DNA of 64,000 bases from JAWVYT01 sp046483065 (GCA_046483065.1 JAWODW010000017.1:1-64000), one strand, 5' to 3'. Numbered from the stretch's first letter, positions 33,248-41,984 are shown. Numbers and translations: made by a program. The notes: generated by a model not told the origin, from the letters alone.

Positions 33248-34185
33248 GCCGGGCCCGCGGTCTGGTGTCCTCTGGCCGGGTGTCCGGCGGGCCGGGACGT
33301 GGCGCCGTCCGGTGTCCCGGCGTCGGCCCGCCCGGTGCGGACGGCCTCGGGGATCCAGATGTCGCCCTCGTCCTCACGCATCATCATGAGCACGAGCGCC
33401 AGCAGCGGGATGATGTAGAGGAGCCCACCGGCCACCCACATGATGAGCCCACCGAGCTGCTGGTCGCCGAGGGGGTCGAGGCCCCAGATGCTGGGGGAGT
33501 CGAGGAACGTCTGGTAGAAGGGCTCGGAGCTGAGCGTGAGCCCGGCGCCGAGGACGAACCCGGCGATCTTGGCGGGAAAGATGTAGAGGATCCCGGCGCC
33601 GTAGCTGAGGCGCCGCCGGGCCCCGCTGGGGTGGATCACGGGCCACCAGAAGATGAGGGCGGCGGCCATGAACATGGCGTGCTCGATCTCGTGGATGAGG
33701 GTGCTGCCCTGGGCGGCGTCGTAGAGGGGCGGGAAGTGCCAGCCGAAGAGGACCAGCACGTAGATGGCCAGCGCCATGCCGGGTCGGGTCAGGAAGGTGA
33801 AGAACCGGTTCACCGGGTGGCGCTCGTGGAAGACCTTCCCGATCCGTTTTCGGGCGTCGGCGTTGAACGCCCAGAGCGTCGGCACCATGGGCGCCCCGAG
33901 CCAGATCAGCGGCGCGGCGATCATGATCAGGAGCACGTGCTCGGTCATGTGCATGAAGAAGAAGACCGAGTCGAAGGTTGCGATCGGCGACATGAGGGCG
34001 ATCACCACCGTCGCCAGCCCGCCGTAGTAGCACCACGCCCGCCACGGCTTCAGGTAGTTTCCGCCCTGGCCCCGCTGCCGGAGCCGTCGCCAGCCCCGTG
34101 CGTAGAGCCAGCCGGCGATGACCACGCCGAAGAAGATGGTCGGCTCGAACGTCCAGGACAGGAGGAACGCCTGGAGGTCACCCAC
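33244..34185 (-). CDS. ctaG: Cytochrome c oxidase assembly factor CtaG (caa3 type)
   Basis: The 313-residue polytopic protein belongs to the caa3-type CtaG family involved in inserting copper into terminal oxidases. About seven membrane helices are visible. Family motifs include FMHMTEHVLLIMIAAPLIWLGAP and HEIEHAMFMAAALIFWWPVI, where the His and Met residues are candidate copper ligands. The C-terminal 35 residues are disordered (Pro/Gly/Ala). It overlaps the upstream polyferredoxin gene by 8 bases and the downstream gene by 4. Confidence 0.92.
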   Translation of the reverse strand: MGDLQAFLLSWTFEPTIFFGVVIAGWLYARGWRRLRQRGQGGNYLKPWRAWCYYGGLATVVIALMSPIATFDSVFFFMHMTEHVLLIMIAAPLIWLGAPMVPTLWAFNADARKRIGKVFHERHPVNRFFTFLTRPGMALAIYVLVLFGWHFPPLYDAAQGSTLIHEIEHAMFMAAALIFWWPVIHPSGARRRLSYGAGILYIFPAKIAGFVLGAGLTLSSEPFYQTFLDSPSIWGLDPLGDQQLGGLIMWVAGGLLYIIPLLALVLMMMREDEGDIWIPEAVRTGRADAGTPDGATSRPAGHPARGHQTAGPA

Positions 34186-35872
34186 CGGGCGACTCCGGCT
34201 CGTGGCTCATGGGATCGTGGCCCATCTCTTCATGCGACGGCGTCTCGTCCACCTCCATCTCCATCTCCATTTCCATCTCCATTTCCGTCTCCATCTCCAT
34301 CTCCATCCCGGGCATGTCCATTCCGGGCATCATCATACCGCGCATGGCCATGGGCTGGGTCATGATCCACGCCCCGGCGCCGGCCAGGCCGACGGCGAGG
34401 ACGGCCCACGGCAGGAGCCCGCGTACGGCGCTCCGGGCGGTGTGGAAGGTCTGCCCGGCAATGTAATAGAGGAGCCCGAGCGACCCCAGCGCCGCCGCCT
34501 CGAGCACGATGAGCTCGAGGGGGAGGAGCCAGTCACCGGGGAGCATGGCGGCCAGGTCCCAGTTGGGCGGCCCGGCGGCGAGGCCGATGTCGATGGCGCC
34601 CCGGTGCAGGACGGGGATGAGGTTCAGCCCGCTGGCCAGGAAGTGGAAGGCGTAGTGGGCGATCCACATACCGAAGCCCACGGGCACGAGGCCGAACGCC
34701 ATGCGGAGGACGACCCGGCGGGTGGAGACCTCGTGGTCGCCCGAGAGCTTCCGGCTGAGCCAGCCGGCGGCCGCCAGCAGCGCGATGGGGATGACGCCGA
34801 GGCCGAGGACCATGACGACGGTCCAGACCACCACCTCGCTGCCGGTGCCCAGCACGCCGGCGATGGCGCTTCGCACGTTCTCCATGGGCTGGATCATCCC
34901 GGCGGCGTTGAGGAACGCCAGGAAGACCAGCGTCAAGGCGAGGACCATGATGTCGGGGCGCTCGGTGAACCGGCCGATGCCCGAGCGCCAGCGGTCGGCG
35001 ACGAGCTCCTTCCCGGGCACCCGGGCGGTGATCCCCACGTTGTCGTACGGGCACGCCTGGACGCAGTCGAGGCAGAAGGTGCAGTCCATGTTGCCGACCT
35101 TCCGGGGCTGGAACAGCCAGAGCTCGCAGCCGCTCTGCACCCGCCGCTCCTCGCCCGTGCGCGGGTCGAGCTCGTGGCGGCCGGCGATGCAGTCCTTGGT
35201 CTCGCACGACTCGCACACATCCACGTCCCGGACCCGGACCTCGCCCGGGCTGGCCAGGGAGTTGACGAAGTTGAACGAGCCGATGGGGCAGACGTACTTG
35301 CAGAACGCGGCGCCCTTGAAGAAGCCGTCGATAACGAACGCGGCGGCGAAGTAGGAGAGCACGAGCCAGGCGGTGAGCCACGGGCTGTTCCACAGGTCCA
35401 GCGCCTCGTACGCCCAGAAGAAGAGGACCAGGAGCCCGAGTGCCAGCCACTTGGCCTGGAGCCACGCCGGCCAGCTGCGATCGGCAGGCAGCAGCTTCTT
35501 GGCCAGCCGGCGTGGGAGCATGAACGGGCACGCCATGCAGAACAGGTTGCCTGCAATGAGGAGCGCCAGGATCACCAGCCCCCGCCACTGGACCCACGGC
35601 GCCACCCCGGCGGCGTTCCGGGGCGCCATATCGGGGCCGAAGAAGCCGTCCACCACGATCCAGACCGCCAGGAGGAGGAGCGGGATCTGGAGTGCGGTGC
35701 GGGCGTGCTTCCAGCGCAGGAACCGGCCGAGGACGGGCGCCCGGGTCAGGTCGCCCTTCGGCGGGGGCGTGGGGTGGAAGACGGGGAGTGGCCGCGCCCC
35801 GGCGTCGGTGCTGGCGTCCACGCCGCGGCGTCCGGTGGTGCCGGATCCGGGCTTGTCGTTCCGTTCGGTCAT
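34178..35872 (-). CDS. Membrane polyferredoxin (NapH/NosR/CcoG-like) with Met/Glu-repeat tail
   Basis: The 564-residue protein has about 11-12 membrane helices and an iron-sulfur region. Two C-x-x-C/C-x3-C-P pairs (CMACPF at 112-116, CKYVCP at 191-196) follow the NosR/NapH/CcoG style. A Cys cluster at 220, 223, 228 and 249 and a 4Fe-4S set CTFCLDCVQACP (264, 267, 270, 274) come next. The C-terminal tail (508-540) contains 15 Met and an (ME)n run, then acidic residues with several His. It probably moves electrons from quinol in an oxidase or copper maturation set. The Met/His/Glu tail could bind copper. Confidence 0.85.
   Translation of the reverse strand: MTERNDKPGSGTTGRRGVDASTDAGARPLPVFHPTPPPKGDLTRAPVLGRFLRWKHARTALQIPLLLLAVWIVVDGFFGPDMAPRNAAGVAPWVQWRGLVILALLIAGNLFCMACPFMLPRRLAKKLLPADRSWPAWLQAKWLALGLLVLFFWAYEALDLWNSPWLTAWLVLSYFAAAFVIDGFFKGAAFCKYVCPIGSFNFVNSLASPGEVRVRDVDVCESCETKDCIAGRHELDPRTGEERRVQSGCELWLFQPRKVGNMDCTFCLDCVQACPYDNVGITARVPGKELVADRWRSGIGRFTERPDIMVLALTLVFLAFLNAAGMIQPMENVRSAIAGVLGTGSEVVVWTVVMVLGLGVIPIALLAAAGWLSRKLSGDHEVSTRRVVLRMAFGLVPVGFGMWIAHYAFHFLASGLNLIPVLHRGAIDIGLAAGPPNWDLAAMLPGDWLLPLELIVLEAAALGSLGLLYYIAGQTFHTARSAVRGLLPWAVLAVGLAGAGAWIMTQPMAMRGMMMPGMDMPGMEMEMETEMEMEMEMEMEVDETPSHEEMGHDPMSHEPESPGG
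34250..34310. repeat. Hexanucleotide coding repeat (Met-Glu)
   Basis: On the coding (minus) strand, ATGGAG/ATGGAA units repeat about nine times with a single variation to ACG. This produces the (Met-Glu)n tail. Mixed GAG/GAA codon use within the run argues against a sequencing artefact and for some age. Confidence 0.85.
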
Positions 35873-35876
35873 GGAG

Positions 35877-36476
35877 CTACCGGTAGCGAAGAAGGGTGCG
35901 GATATCCCGGGCCAACGCTGCCGGGTCGTCGGGGCCCCAGACCGCGCGCAGCGTGCCGCTGCGGTCGATGCCGTAGAGGCGGGGACCGTCGGCGGCGGGG
36001 GCCAGCGCCGCGGCTGAAACGACGGAGTCGGCCACCGTCGCCTCGGCCTCCCGGTATGCGGCCGCCAGCTCCCGGACGGCCGTCGAGTCGCCGCGCAGCC
36101 CGGTGAACCCGAGGTCGTAGTCCTGTACGAAGGCCAGGAGTTGCTGCTCGTTGAGATCGGCCTCGAGGGTGGCGAACAGCACCCGGACGTCGTTTCGCCG
36201 GTCGCCGAGCCGGTCCAGCGCGTCGGCCAGCGTGGTGAGCTGGGGGTTGCAGCCGGCCCCGCACGAGGGGCGGCCGAATGTCAGGAGCACGGCGTCGCCC
36301 TGGTAGCTGGCGATTGATACCGCTCCGCGGTACGGCGCATCGAGGCGGAAGTCCGGGGCTGGGGTGTCCAGCGGTATACCGGCGATGGCACGGCTCCCGC
36401 GCAGGAGGTACAGGCCGCCCAGGAGAAGGACGACGGCGATGATCGTGACCAGCGATGCCTTGCGGACTCGGAACAT
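35877..36476 (-). CDS. SCO1/SenC-like thioredoxin-fold protein
   Basis: The 199-residue protein has one N-terminal membrane helix (residues about 9-27) and a thioredoxin-fold domain with the Sco C-x3-C copper motif CGAGC (Cys 72 and 76, in RPSCGAGCNPQ). The expected later His ligand is not present: the segment before the last strand (VVSAAALAPAADGPRLYGID) has none. It would donate copper or act as a reductase in oxidase assembly. It lies 4 bases upstream of the polyferredoxin gene and starts the maturation unit. Confidence 0.85.
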   Translation of the reverse strand: MFRVRKASLVTIIAVVLLLGGLYLLRGSRAIAGIPLDTPAPDFRLDAPYRGAVSIASYQGDAVLLTFGRPSCGAGCNPQLTTLADALDRLGDRRNDVRVLFATLEADLNEQQLLAFVQDYDLGFTGLRGDSTAVRELAAAYREAEATVADSVVSAAALAPAADGPRLYGIDRSGTLRAVWGPDDPAALARDIRTLLRYR

Positions 36477-36550
36477 TGCGGAGCGGGAGTCGGTGCCGGT
36501 GGGGAAGCTAGCGGAACCGTCGCCCCGGGCAAAGGGTGAGTCGGCCCGAT

Positions 36551-38068
36551 TCAACGCCAGATCCGTCGGGCGACGAAGGTGGTCCGACCCGCCCGTACCT
36601 CCACGGGCTCCAGGTCCACGTCCCGCCCCAGGATCCCGGCGCCCTCGACGGCCAGCGGGTGGGTGCCCGGGGGCAGGCGCAGCCGGGCCATGGAGACGGA
36701 CCCGGGCAGGAGGTGCCACGACCGGGTGTCGGCGCGCTCGGTGAGGAGCGTGCCGAGGTTGACCAGGAGCCCGACGATCCGACCTGCGGTCTCGTCGCGC
36801 TCGCCCACGGCGTGCTCGGCGGACTCCGAGAGGACGACCTTGGCGGCGGCCCGGAAGATGGTGCGGGCGACGATGGCGGCCCGCGCGTCGTTGAAGTCGG
36901 CGCGCACGCCGGCGCTGACATCCAGGCGGCGGTCGGCGCTCACGCTGGCGGTCCCGGCTCGGACCCGGACGGGGCCATCGGGGACGGGGTCGTGATAGAG
37001 GACGGGCCAGGAGACGCGGAGGAAGTAGGGGTCCGGGTCGTCGTCGCACCAGTCGGGAGCGTTCCAGCCGCCGCACGCGTCGCTCCAGGGGCGGAGGTGC
37101 ATGGTGCGCCGGTAGCCGTGGTCGGTGTAGTACGGGCCGCGGTGGCCGTAGTACGCGGCGGCGGTCAGCAGGACCTGGCCGGCGGCGGCGGTGGCGGCCA
37201 CCGCCTTCTCGCCGGGACCGCCGCGGGTCAGCGCCTCGAGGTGGAACGGCGGAATCGCGATGACCACGGACTGCTCGACGCGATGGGGGACGAACCCCCG
37301 CTCCACGAGCACCACCACCTCGCCCAGGGAGTCCTCGGGCAGGGCGGCGAAGGCCTCGGGGACCGCGGGATCGGGCGTGGACCCGGCGCGGAAGCCCGCC
37401 CGTCGCCACGCCACGGCCGCCGCGTTGTCCTCGCCGGCGGCGTCGAAGATGGTGGCCGCGAAGGCGTGGAGGAACCGGCTGGAGGCGGGGATCTCGGCCC
37501 GGGGCACGTCATCGTCGAACCGGTCGAGGAGCGCCTCGATCCGGCGGGCCTCCACCACGGCGTCACCGATGGCGCCGGCTTCCAGGAACGCGACGGCCGA
37601 TGTATACGGGATCATGAGCCGCTCGGTCCGGCTCGGGGTGTAGACAAGCGCCCGGTCGCTGGTGATGAAGCTCAACGCCTGCCGGGAGACGCTGAGGGTG
37701 ACCCGGTCATCGGCCACGTAGCCGGCCACGTCGAGGAACTGGGCGGCCTCCCGGGAATGCTCGGAGTAGCGACCGACGGTGCCGGCGTAGAGGAGCCGGA
37801 GAAGGTCGTCGTCGGGAAGCTCCCGCTCGCCTTCGACCACTTGCTCGTAGGTGGCTCCTGGCTGTCGGGCCAGCTCGCGGCGCAGATCGGCCTCGGCCCG
37901 TGGCAGCCCGTTGGGCGCCAGGTCGTAGCCGCCGAAGACGGGGGCGCAGCCGGCGAGGGTGCCGGCGGCGAAGAGGGCTGCGGCGAGCGCCGTGGCCCTC
38001 CGCGCGACGGGCGACCCGGTACGACCGGCCCGCCGCCGCTCCCCGGCAGCGGCCCGGTCCCGGCCCAT
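36551..38068 (-). CDS. COG3014-like lipoprotein
   Basis: The 505-residue protein has a lipoprotein signal (TLAGCAP, Cys near residue 41). Its body resembles COG3014 proteins: LVYTPSRTERLMIPYTSAVAFLEAG, a stretch of helical repeats, then AYYGHRGPYYTDHGYRR-type and VSADRRLDVSAGVRADF segments. These proteins are often encoded beside LpoB-like lipoproteins, as here. The start is taken as ATG 38068. A GTG about 9 codons upstream is also possible. Envelope function is assumed and the exact role is unknown. Confidence 0.7.
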   Translation of the reverse strand: MGRDRAAAGERRRAGRTGSPVARRATALAAALFAAGTLAGCAPVFGGYDLAPNGLPRAEADLRRELARQPGATYEQVVEGERELPDDDLLRLLYAGTVGRYSEHSREAAQFLDVAGYVADDRVTLSVSRQALSFITSDRALVYTPSRTERLMIPYTSAVAFLEAGAIGDAVVEARRIEALLDRFDDDVPRAEIPASSRFLHAFAATIFDAAGEDNAAAVAWRRAGFRAGSTPDPAVPEAFAALPEDSLGEVVVLVERGFVPHRVEQSVVIAIPPFHLEALTRGGPGEKAVAATAAAGQVLLTAAAYYGHRGPYYTDHGYRRTMHLRPWSDACGGWNAPDWCDDDPDPYFLRVSWPVLYHDPVPDGPVRVRAGTASVSADRRLDVSAGVRADFNDARAAIVARTIFRAAAKVVLSESAEHAVGERDETAGRIVGLLVNLGTLLTERADTRSWHLLPGSVSMARLRLPPGTHPLAVEGAGILGRDVDLEPVEVRAGRTTFVARRIWR

Positions 38069-38124
38069 CCCGGACGGTCCGATCCCGTTCACGACGGTGG
38101 CGTGGCTACGGTGCGGGGGGCGCG

Positions 38125-38925
38125 TCAGGGGCTGCGCCGCTCCAGGATGATCACCCGCTCCCGTGCGTGGGCGATGGCCTCCGCCATGTGGCCGTACGCC
38201 TCGCCCACCGCCCGGATCCGCTCCAGCTCCATCTCGTGGAGGAACCGCTGGTACGCGATCATCGCCTGGACCGGTCGGAGCTGCTTGTCGAGCGTGGTGG
38301 CGATCCGGTACATGACGGCCGCGTCGTTCGGCTTCAGGATGTGGGCCCGGTCGTAGCGGTTCAGCGCCCGGTCGAACTCGCCGCGGGCCACGTAGTCGTC
38401 GCCCTCGCGGACCAGCATGTCCGCCGTGGCGGCGGCCCGGCCCTCGAGGGTGGCGTCGGCGGGCTCGCTGATGATCCGGATCCCCTGAGGCTCCCGGTAG
38501 CTGTAGCTCTGAACCCCGCCGTTGGCGACCTGAACCATGACGACCTCGCCATCGGCGTCCTTCGGTGCGTGCTGCAGGCTCTTCGGGACCAGCACCGTGG
38601 AGCCGTCGGCCCGGCGGATGCTCCACGCGTCCTCGGTGGTCCGGGTAGCGGCCAGGACCTGGACCTCGTTCATCCCGAGGGTCAGCTCCCCGCGAGTGAC
38701 GGCCTCACACACGTCGCCGGCACAGGTGGCCAGGGCCTCTGCGGCGATGGAGTCCCGGGCCGCCTGCCCGGCGGCCCGCCTCGCCGCGGCGTCTTCCGCC
38801 GACGCCGCGGTCCGGGCGTCCGCCACCCGGGCGTTGTTGTCGATGATCGGCTCCTGGTGGATCCGCTTGGGGGCGCACGCGGCGGCGACCAGCGCGAGTG
38901 TCAGGATCGGGATCAGCTTCTTCAT
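38125..38925 (-). CDS. Lipoprotein with TPR-like C-terminus
   Basis: The 266-residue protein has a signal ending VAAACAP, an Ala-rich helical part (residues 30-75), a segment GELTLGMNEVQVLAATRTTED reminiscent of the BamE/SmpA fold, then TPR-like helices (GDDYVARGEFDRALNRYDRA, HILKPNDAAVMYRIATTL). Two Cys at ATCAGDVC could bond. It lies between the plug-domain protein and the COG3014-like lipoprotein on the same strand and is probably part of the same envelope unit. Confidence 0.75.
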   Translation of the reverse strand: MKKLIPILTLALVAAACAPKRIHQEPIIDNNARVADARTAASAEDAAARRAAGQAARDSIAAEALATCAGDVCEAVTRGELTLGMNEVQVLAATRTTEDAWSIRRADGSTVLVPKSLQHAPKDADGEVVMVQVANGGVQSYSYREPQGIRIISEPADATLEGRAAATADMLVREGDDYVARGEFDRALNRYDRAHILKPNDAAVMYRIATTLDKQLRPVQAMIAYQRFLHEMELERIRAVGEAYGHMAEAIAHARERVIILERRSP

Positions 38926-38989
38926 GGGTCACCTCTCTATGGAATCGACCACCCGTGTACTCGTACTGCTCCTCGATCGACGGGGTTCC

Positions 38990-39841
38990 CTAAAATAGCG
39001 ATGTCAGCCCGAACAGGAGCCCACCGAGGACGCCGAACATGATCGTCCGCTCCCAGTTGAAGGCGAACCGGGGGTCGTGCTCGGTCTTCGTCCAGACCAG
39101 GATCATCCCGCAGCCCCAGCTGTCCGGATCCCGGGCATAGGTGTCGGGCACGGAATTGCCGCGGTAGATCTCGATGCCCTCGATCCGATCGACCATCACG
39201 AAATCGTCGAGAGCGGCCCAGTCCGGCAGCTCCCGGCCATTCAGGTACACCGCAGGGCTGCACAGCTTGCCGTAACTCGCCAGGTTGACGGTGTTGGTGA
39301 ACGCCGACCGCCCGCTCGGCTCCACCCAGGTGCCGGGGACCCACGCCACCGCCAGCGACGGCAGTCTCGCCCTACTGTCCTCGATGTCCTGCCGGGTCAG
39401 GAAGCTGCCCCGGTCTTCCAGGCGGCTCATGCGGTCGTAGAACTCATCGGGGGTGAACCGCTCGATCTCGCGGCGGGCCACGACCCGGAGCGGCTCCACG
39501 GGGACCGCCCGCGGCCGCATCCGGATCTCGACCTCCACCACGTGGGCCGAGTCGAGCCGGAAGGGCTGCCCGGCCACCGTCGCATACCCGATCCTCTTGG
39601 CGCTCAGCCGGAACGCCCCGGCCTCGGTGTGCCAGATCCAGAAGATGCCCTGCGCGTCGACCACGACCCGGCGGATCACCCGGCCGGTGGAATCCTCCAG
39701 CGCCACAGTGGCGCCGGCGACAGGGGTCTCCTCGGCGTCGTCTATGACCCGCCCCTGGACCTGCTGCCCGGGGGCCAGTGCCGGCAGCGACAGGAGCGAC
39801 AGGAGCGACAGGACGCCGACGGCGACGTGCGGGCGCCTCAT
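38990..39841 (-). CDS. Carboxypeptidase-regulatory-like protein with plug-like domain (short form)
   Basis: The 283-residue secreted protein has a signal peptide built from LSLLSLLSL repeats (nine-base DNA repeats). One carboxypeptidase-regulatory-like module (QVQGRVIDDAEETPVAGATV) and a plug-like domain follow (CSPAVYLNGRELPDWAALDD, then IEGIEIYRGN). The last 20 residues are hydrophobic. It is a small relative of the protein at 2306-4660. It starts 11 bases after the LpoB-like gene and may be co-transcribed with it. Confidence 0.8.
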   Translation of the reverse strand: MRRPHVAVGVLSLLSLLSLPALAPGQQVQGRVIDDAEETPVAGATVALEDSTGRVIRRVVVDAQGIFWIWHTEAGAFRLSAKRIGYATVAGQPFRLDSAHVVEVEIRMRPRAVPVEPLRVVARREIERFTPDEFYDRMSRLEDRGSFLTRQDIEDSRARLPSLAVAWVPGTWVEPSGRSAFTNTVNLASYGKLCSPAVYLNGRELPDWAALDDFVMVDRIEGIEIYRGNSVPDTYARDPDSWGCGMILVWTKTEHDPRFAFNWERTIMFGVLGGLLFGLTSLF

Positions 39842-39852
39842 GGGCGGCTCCC

Positions 39853-40458
39853 TTACCAGCCGATGCGCGGGCGCTCGATATACTTCTTGATCTTGTGCTG
39901 GCCCGCCCAGACCCGGACGTTGCTCTCGAGGTCGGTGAGCGTGGCGTCTACCTGGTAGAAGATGACGCGCTCGCGACCCTCCTCGTCCTCGATGGCCGCG
40001 ATCTCGCCCTGGAGCATGTACCGGGCGCCCAGCTCGTAGGCCATCCGGGCGCGGCTGCCCGCCCGGGCGTTGTCCTGCTGGTCGGTACGCTCGGCGCGGA
40101 TCTCCTCCCGCTCCTCGGGGCTCGCCACCATCTGGACCATCCCCGAGTTGATCATGGCGCGCTCGAGGTCGTTGATGAACGTGTTGACCGGGATGTGCTC
40201 CATGGTCTGGTTGCGGAACGAGCCCACGATGACCGTCGGCGTCTCGCCGCCGTGGGTGTCGATGTAGCGGTCGACCCACGCGCCATCCAGCGACTGCTCG
40301 ATGAGCTGGTTCGCCACCAGACGGGAGTCGGTGTCGTTCCAGCGGCCGGAGAGATCCGTGACGCTGGAGGGGTCGATGCGGGAGACCCGCTTGCCGCAGG
40401 CGCCGACCACAAGGATCGTGAGCGCCAGGAGTGCCACCGCTCGCATTGCACGGTACAT
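39853..40458 (-). CDS. LpoB-like penicillin-binding-protein activator lipoprotein
   Basis: The 201-residue protein has a lipoprotein signal (LVVGACGK) and the LpoB fold signature: DLSGRWNDTDSRLVANQLIEQ, then TPTVIVGSFRNQTMEHIPVNTFINDLE and GARYMLQGEIAAIED. LpoB proteins reach through peptidoglycan to stimulate a class A PBP. GGAGG lies upstream of ATG 40458. It opens an envelope gene group (plug protein, TPR lipoprotein, COG3014-like). Confidence 0.85.
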   Translation of the reverse strand: MYRAMRAVALLALTILVVGACGKRVSRIDPSSVTDLSGRWNDTDSRLVANQLIEQSLDGAWVDRYIDTHGGETPTVIVGSFRNQTMEHIPVNTFINDLERAMINSGMVQMVASPEEREEIRAERTDQQDNARAGSRARMAYELGARYMLQGEIAAIEDEEGRERVIFYQVDATLTDLESNVRVWAGQHKIKKYIERPRIGW

Positions 40459-40540
40459 GTTGTGCCTCCAAGTAAGGTCCGCGGGGTAGTACACAGGATG
40501 AGGTGCCAAAGTTCGCGCGCGGTGGCTGGGGGGCGCCTGC

Positions 40541-40725
40541 GGCGGCTCGCCTTCGGCTCGCAACAGGCCCGCTTCGCGGGCAACAGGCTCGGGCCTGCGG
40601 CCCTCGCAACAGGCGCCTTCGGCGCAACGGCTCGGCCTGCGGCCTCGCAACAGGCTCGGGCTTCGCCCTCGCAAGCCGCGGCCTGCGGCCGCAAGGGCTC
40701 GCCGTTGGCTCGCAAGGGGCTCCCC
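40541..40725. repeat. Array of short hairpins joined by a GCAACAG linker
   Basis: At least seven units of 17-26 bases follow each other. Each has a different small hairpin (for example CCCGC-TTC-GCGGG, GGGCC-TGC-GGCCC, GCGCC-TTC-GGCGC, GGCC-TGC-GGCC, GGGC-TTC-GCCC), and most are followed by GCAACAGGC or a close variant (GCAACG, GCAAG). The stems vary while linker and loop types are kept. It fills the 458-base gap between the divergent LpoB-like gene and ruvB. Confidence 0.8.
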
Positions 40726-40916
40726 GGAGGCGCTCTCTTTCCGAACGATGCCCGCGAGGCCGGAAACTGCCGGGCACTCACCTAGCCCGCGAGTCAAGAA
40801 GCCACCGGTCACCCGAGTACGTGAGGTCAAGAGCGCCGGAGCGGGAGCCCCTCCCGACCAGCCCAACCGCCCGAAGACTGGCCGAAACCCCGGGGAAGCC
40901 ATTACGTTCTCGCCAT

Positions 40917-41984
40917 ATGAACCAACCCGAGATCACCACCCCGGAAGCGCTGTCGGAGGAGCAGGAGGTCGAGCTCAGCCTGCGGCCCCAGCGGCTGGCG
41001 GAGTTCATTGGCCAGCCGAAGGTCAAGGAGTCGCTGCGGATCGCCATCGACGCGGCGAAGGGGCGGGGTGAGCCGCTGGACCATACGCTGTTCCACGGCC
41101 CGCCGGGGCTGGGCAAGACCACGCTGGCCATGCTCATGGCCCGGGAGCTGGGCGTGCAGGTGAAGACCACGTCGGGGCCGGTGCTGGAGAAGCCGGCGGA
41201 CCTGGTGGGTCTGCTGACGAACCTGGAGGAGGGTGACATCCTCTTCATCGACGAGGTGCACCGGCTGCGGGCCATCATCGAGGAGTTCCTCTACCCGGCC
41301 ATGGAGGACTACCGGGTGGACATCCGGCTGAGCGAGGGGCCGAAGGCCCAGACCATCACCATGCCGGTGGAGCGGTTCACGCTGGTGGGGGCGACGACCC
41401 GCTTCGGCCTCATGACCCCGCCGATGCGCGCCCGGTTCGGCATCATCCAGCGGCTGAACTTCTACGACGCCGCGGAGCTCATGGACATCGTGGTCCGGAG
41501 CGCCGAGATCCTGGACGTGGGGTGCACCGCGTCAGGCGCCGAGGAGATTTCGAAGCGGAGCCGGGGCACGCCCCGGGTCGCCAACCGTCTGCTGCGCCGG
41601 GTGCGGGATTACGCCCAGGTCCGGGCCGACGGCGTCATCACCGATGACGTGGCCGACGCCGCGTTGAAGATGCTGGATGTGGACGAGTACGGGCTCGACG
41701 AGATGGACGCCCGGATCCTGAAGACGCTCATCGAGAACTTCGAGGGCGGCCCGGCCGGACTGAACACGCTGGCCGTGGCGGTGGGCGAGGACTCGGGGAC
41801 CATCGAGGAGGTCTACGAGCCGTTCCTGATCCAGAACGGGTTCCTCATGCGGACGCCTCAGGGCAGGGTGGCCACGAAGCGGGCGTTCAGGCGCTTCGAC
41901 TACGCCGTCCCGTCCGACCTCGATAGCCGCGGCCAGATCCAACTCTTCGACGCCGGCGAAGAGGATGGGGATGGCGAGGACTGA
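40917..41984 (+). CDS. ruvB: Holliday junction branch migration helicase RuvB
   Basis: The 355-residue AAA+ motor is complete: Walker A GPPGLGKT (61-68), Walker B ILFIDEVHRL, sensor segment VGATTRFGLMTPPMRARFG and the C-terminal winged helix (YEPFLIQNGFLMRTPQGR). It drives junction migration with RuvA, which is encoded 10.7 kb upstream. ATG 40917 lies about 8 bases after TACGTT (40903-40908), so a leaderless transcript is possible. No clear Shine-Dalgarno is present. queA and tgt follow on the same strand. Confidence 0.97.
   Translation: MNQPEITTPEALSEEQEVELSLRPQRLAEFIGQPKVKESLRIAIDAAKGRGEPLDHTLFHGPPGLGKTTLAMLMARELGVQVKTTSGPVLEKPADLVGLLTNLEEGDILFIDEVHRLRAIIEEFLYPAMEDYRVDIRLSEGPKAQTITMPVERFTLVGATTRFGLMTPPMRARFGIIQRLNFYDAAELMDIVVRSAEILDVGCTASGAEEISKRSRGTPRVANRLLRRVRDYAQVRADGVITDDVADAALKMLDVDEYGLDEMDARILKTLIENFEGGPAGLNTLAVAVGEDSGTIEEVYEPFLIQNGFLMRTPQGRVATKRAFRRFDYAVPSDLDSRGQIQLFDAGEEDGDGED

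Noticed and set aside
40541..40725. CRISPR-like look of the repeated GCAACAG units
   Set aside because: Units are only 17-26 bases, the variable parts are self-complementary hairpins and there are no cas genes. It is not a CRISPR array.
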